From: Candidatus Thorarchaeota archaeon
GTDB lineage: Archaea > Asgardarchaeota > Thorarchaeia > Thorarchaeales > Thorarchaeaceae
Length of the DNA: 14,294 nucleotides
Assembly (NCBI GenBank): GCA_016841005.1
Contig: JAEORG010000322.1
Location: 1-14,294 of the forward strand
Reading direction: 5' to 3'
This document shows, piece by piece, positions 14,279 to 14,294 of the stretch. The translations under genes were made by a program, and so were the position numbers. The notes below the pieces were generated by a model. It saw only the letters and a list, made by a program, of their open reading frames with translations. It did no database searches and was not told where the DNA came from. Position 1 is the first letter of the stretch. The number at the start of each line of letters is the position of its first letter.

Positions 14279-14294
14279 TTCTGCGAAGAGATCA

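Overview
The window looks like a moderately AT-rich archaeal chromosome segment. The evidence is indirect. Several genes have TATA-like boxes about 25 bases before an expected transcript start instead of bacterial -35/-10 pairs, at least one gene fits a leaderless transcript, and the two PAS-rich signalling proteins and the F420-type luciferase-like oxidoreductase are typical of archaea. An Asgard or other mesophilic archaeal lineage is possible, but no rRNA or ribosomal gene is present to settle it, and a bacterial source is not formally excluded.

Layout. 1-1962 (-): the 5' part of a receiver plus four-PAS signalling protein that runs off the left edge. 2079-2792 (+): sfsA. 2852-6518 (+): a tightly spaced three-gene ABC exporter cluster (unknown eight-helix membrane protein, ATPase with an N-terminal extension, two-half permease). 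6531-8751 (-): a metal-efflux unit with an ArsR-family repressor upstream of a Zn/Cd/Pb-type P1B ATPase, and a clear operator over its promoter. 8975-10384 (+): a PAS histidine kinase divergent from that unit, carrying a C-terminal thioredoxin-like domain with a CxxC motif. 10442-11389 (+): a luciferase-like, probably F420-dependent oxidoreductase. 11427-12195 (-): a Met-rich four-helix membrane protein and a DsrE-family protein in one operon, divergent from tusA (12404-12643, +). 12705-14030 (-): a flotillin/SPFH protein with a TATA box about 170 bases upstream.

How the parts may work together. The repressor/ATPase pair forms a self-contained metal-resistance module. The divergent kinase, with its Cys-rich redox-like tail, could report thiol or metal stress, but this is inference. 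DsrE and TusA are both sulfur-carrier families, and their shared control region holds a perfect 20-base inverted repeat placed between TATA box and start site just as the metal operator is. This suggests a regulated sulfur-relay locus. The three ABC genes almost certainly make one exporter of unknown substrate.

No rRNA, tRNA, CRISPR array, insertion sequence or phage gene was seen. No gene-free stretch exceeds 300 bases; the longest is 14031-14294 at the right edge.
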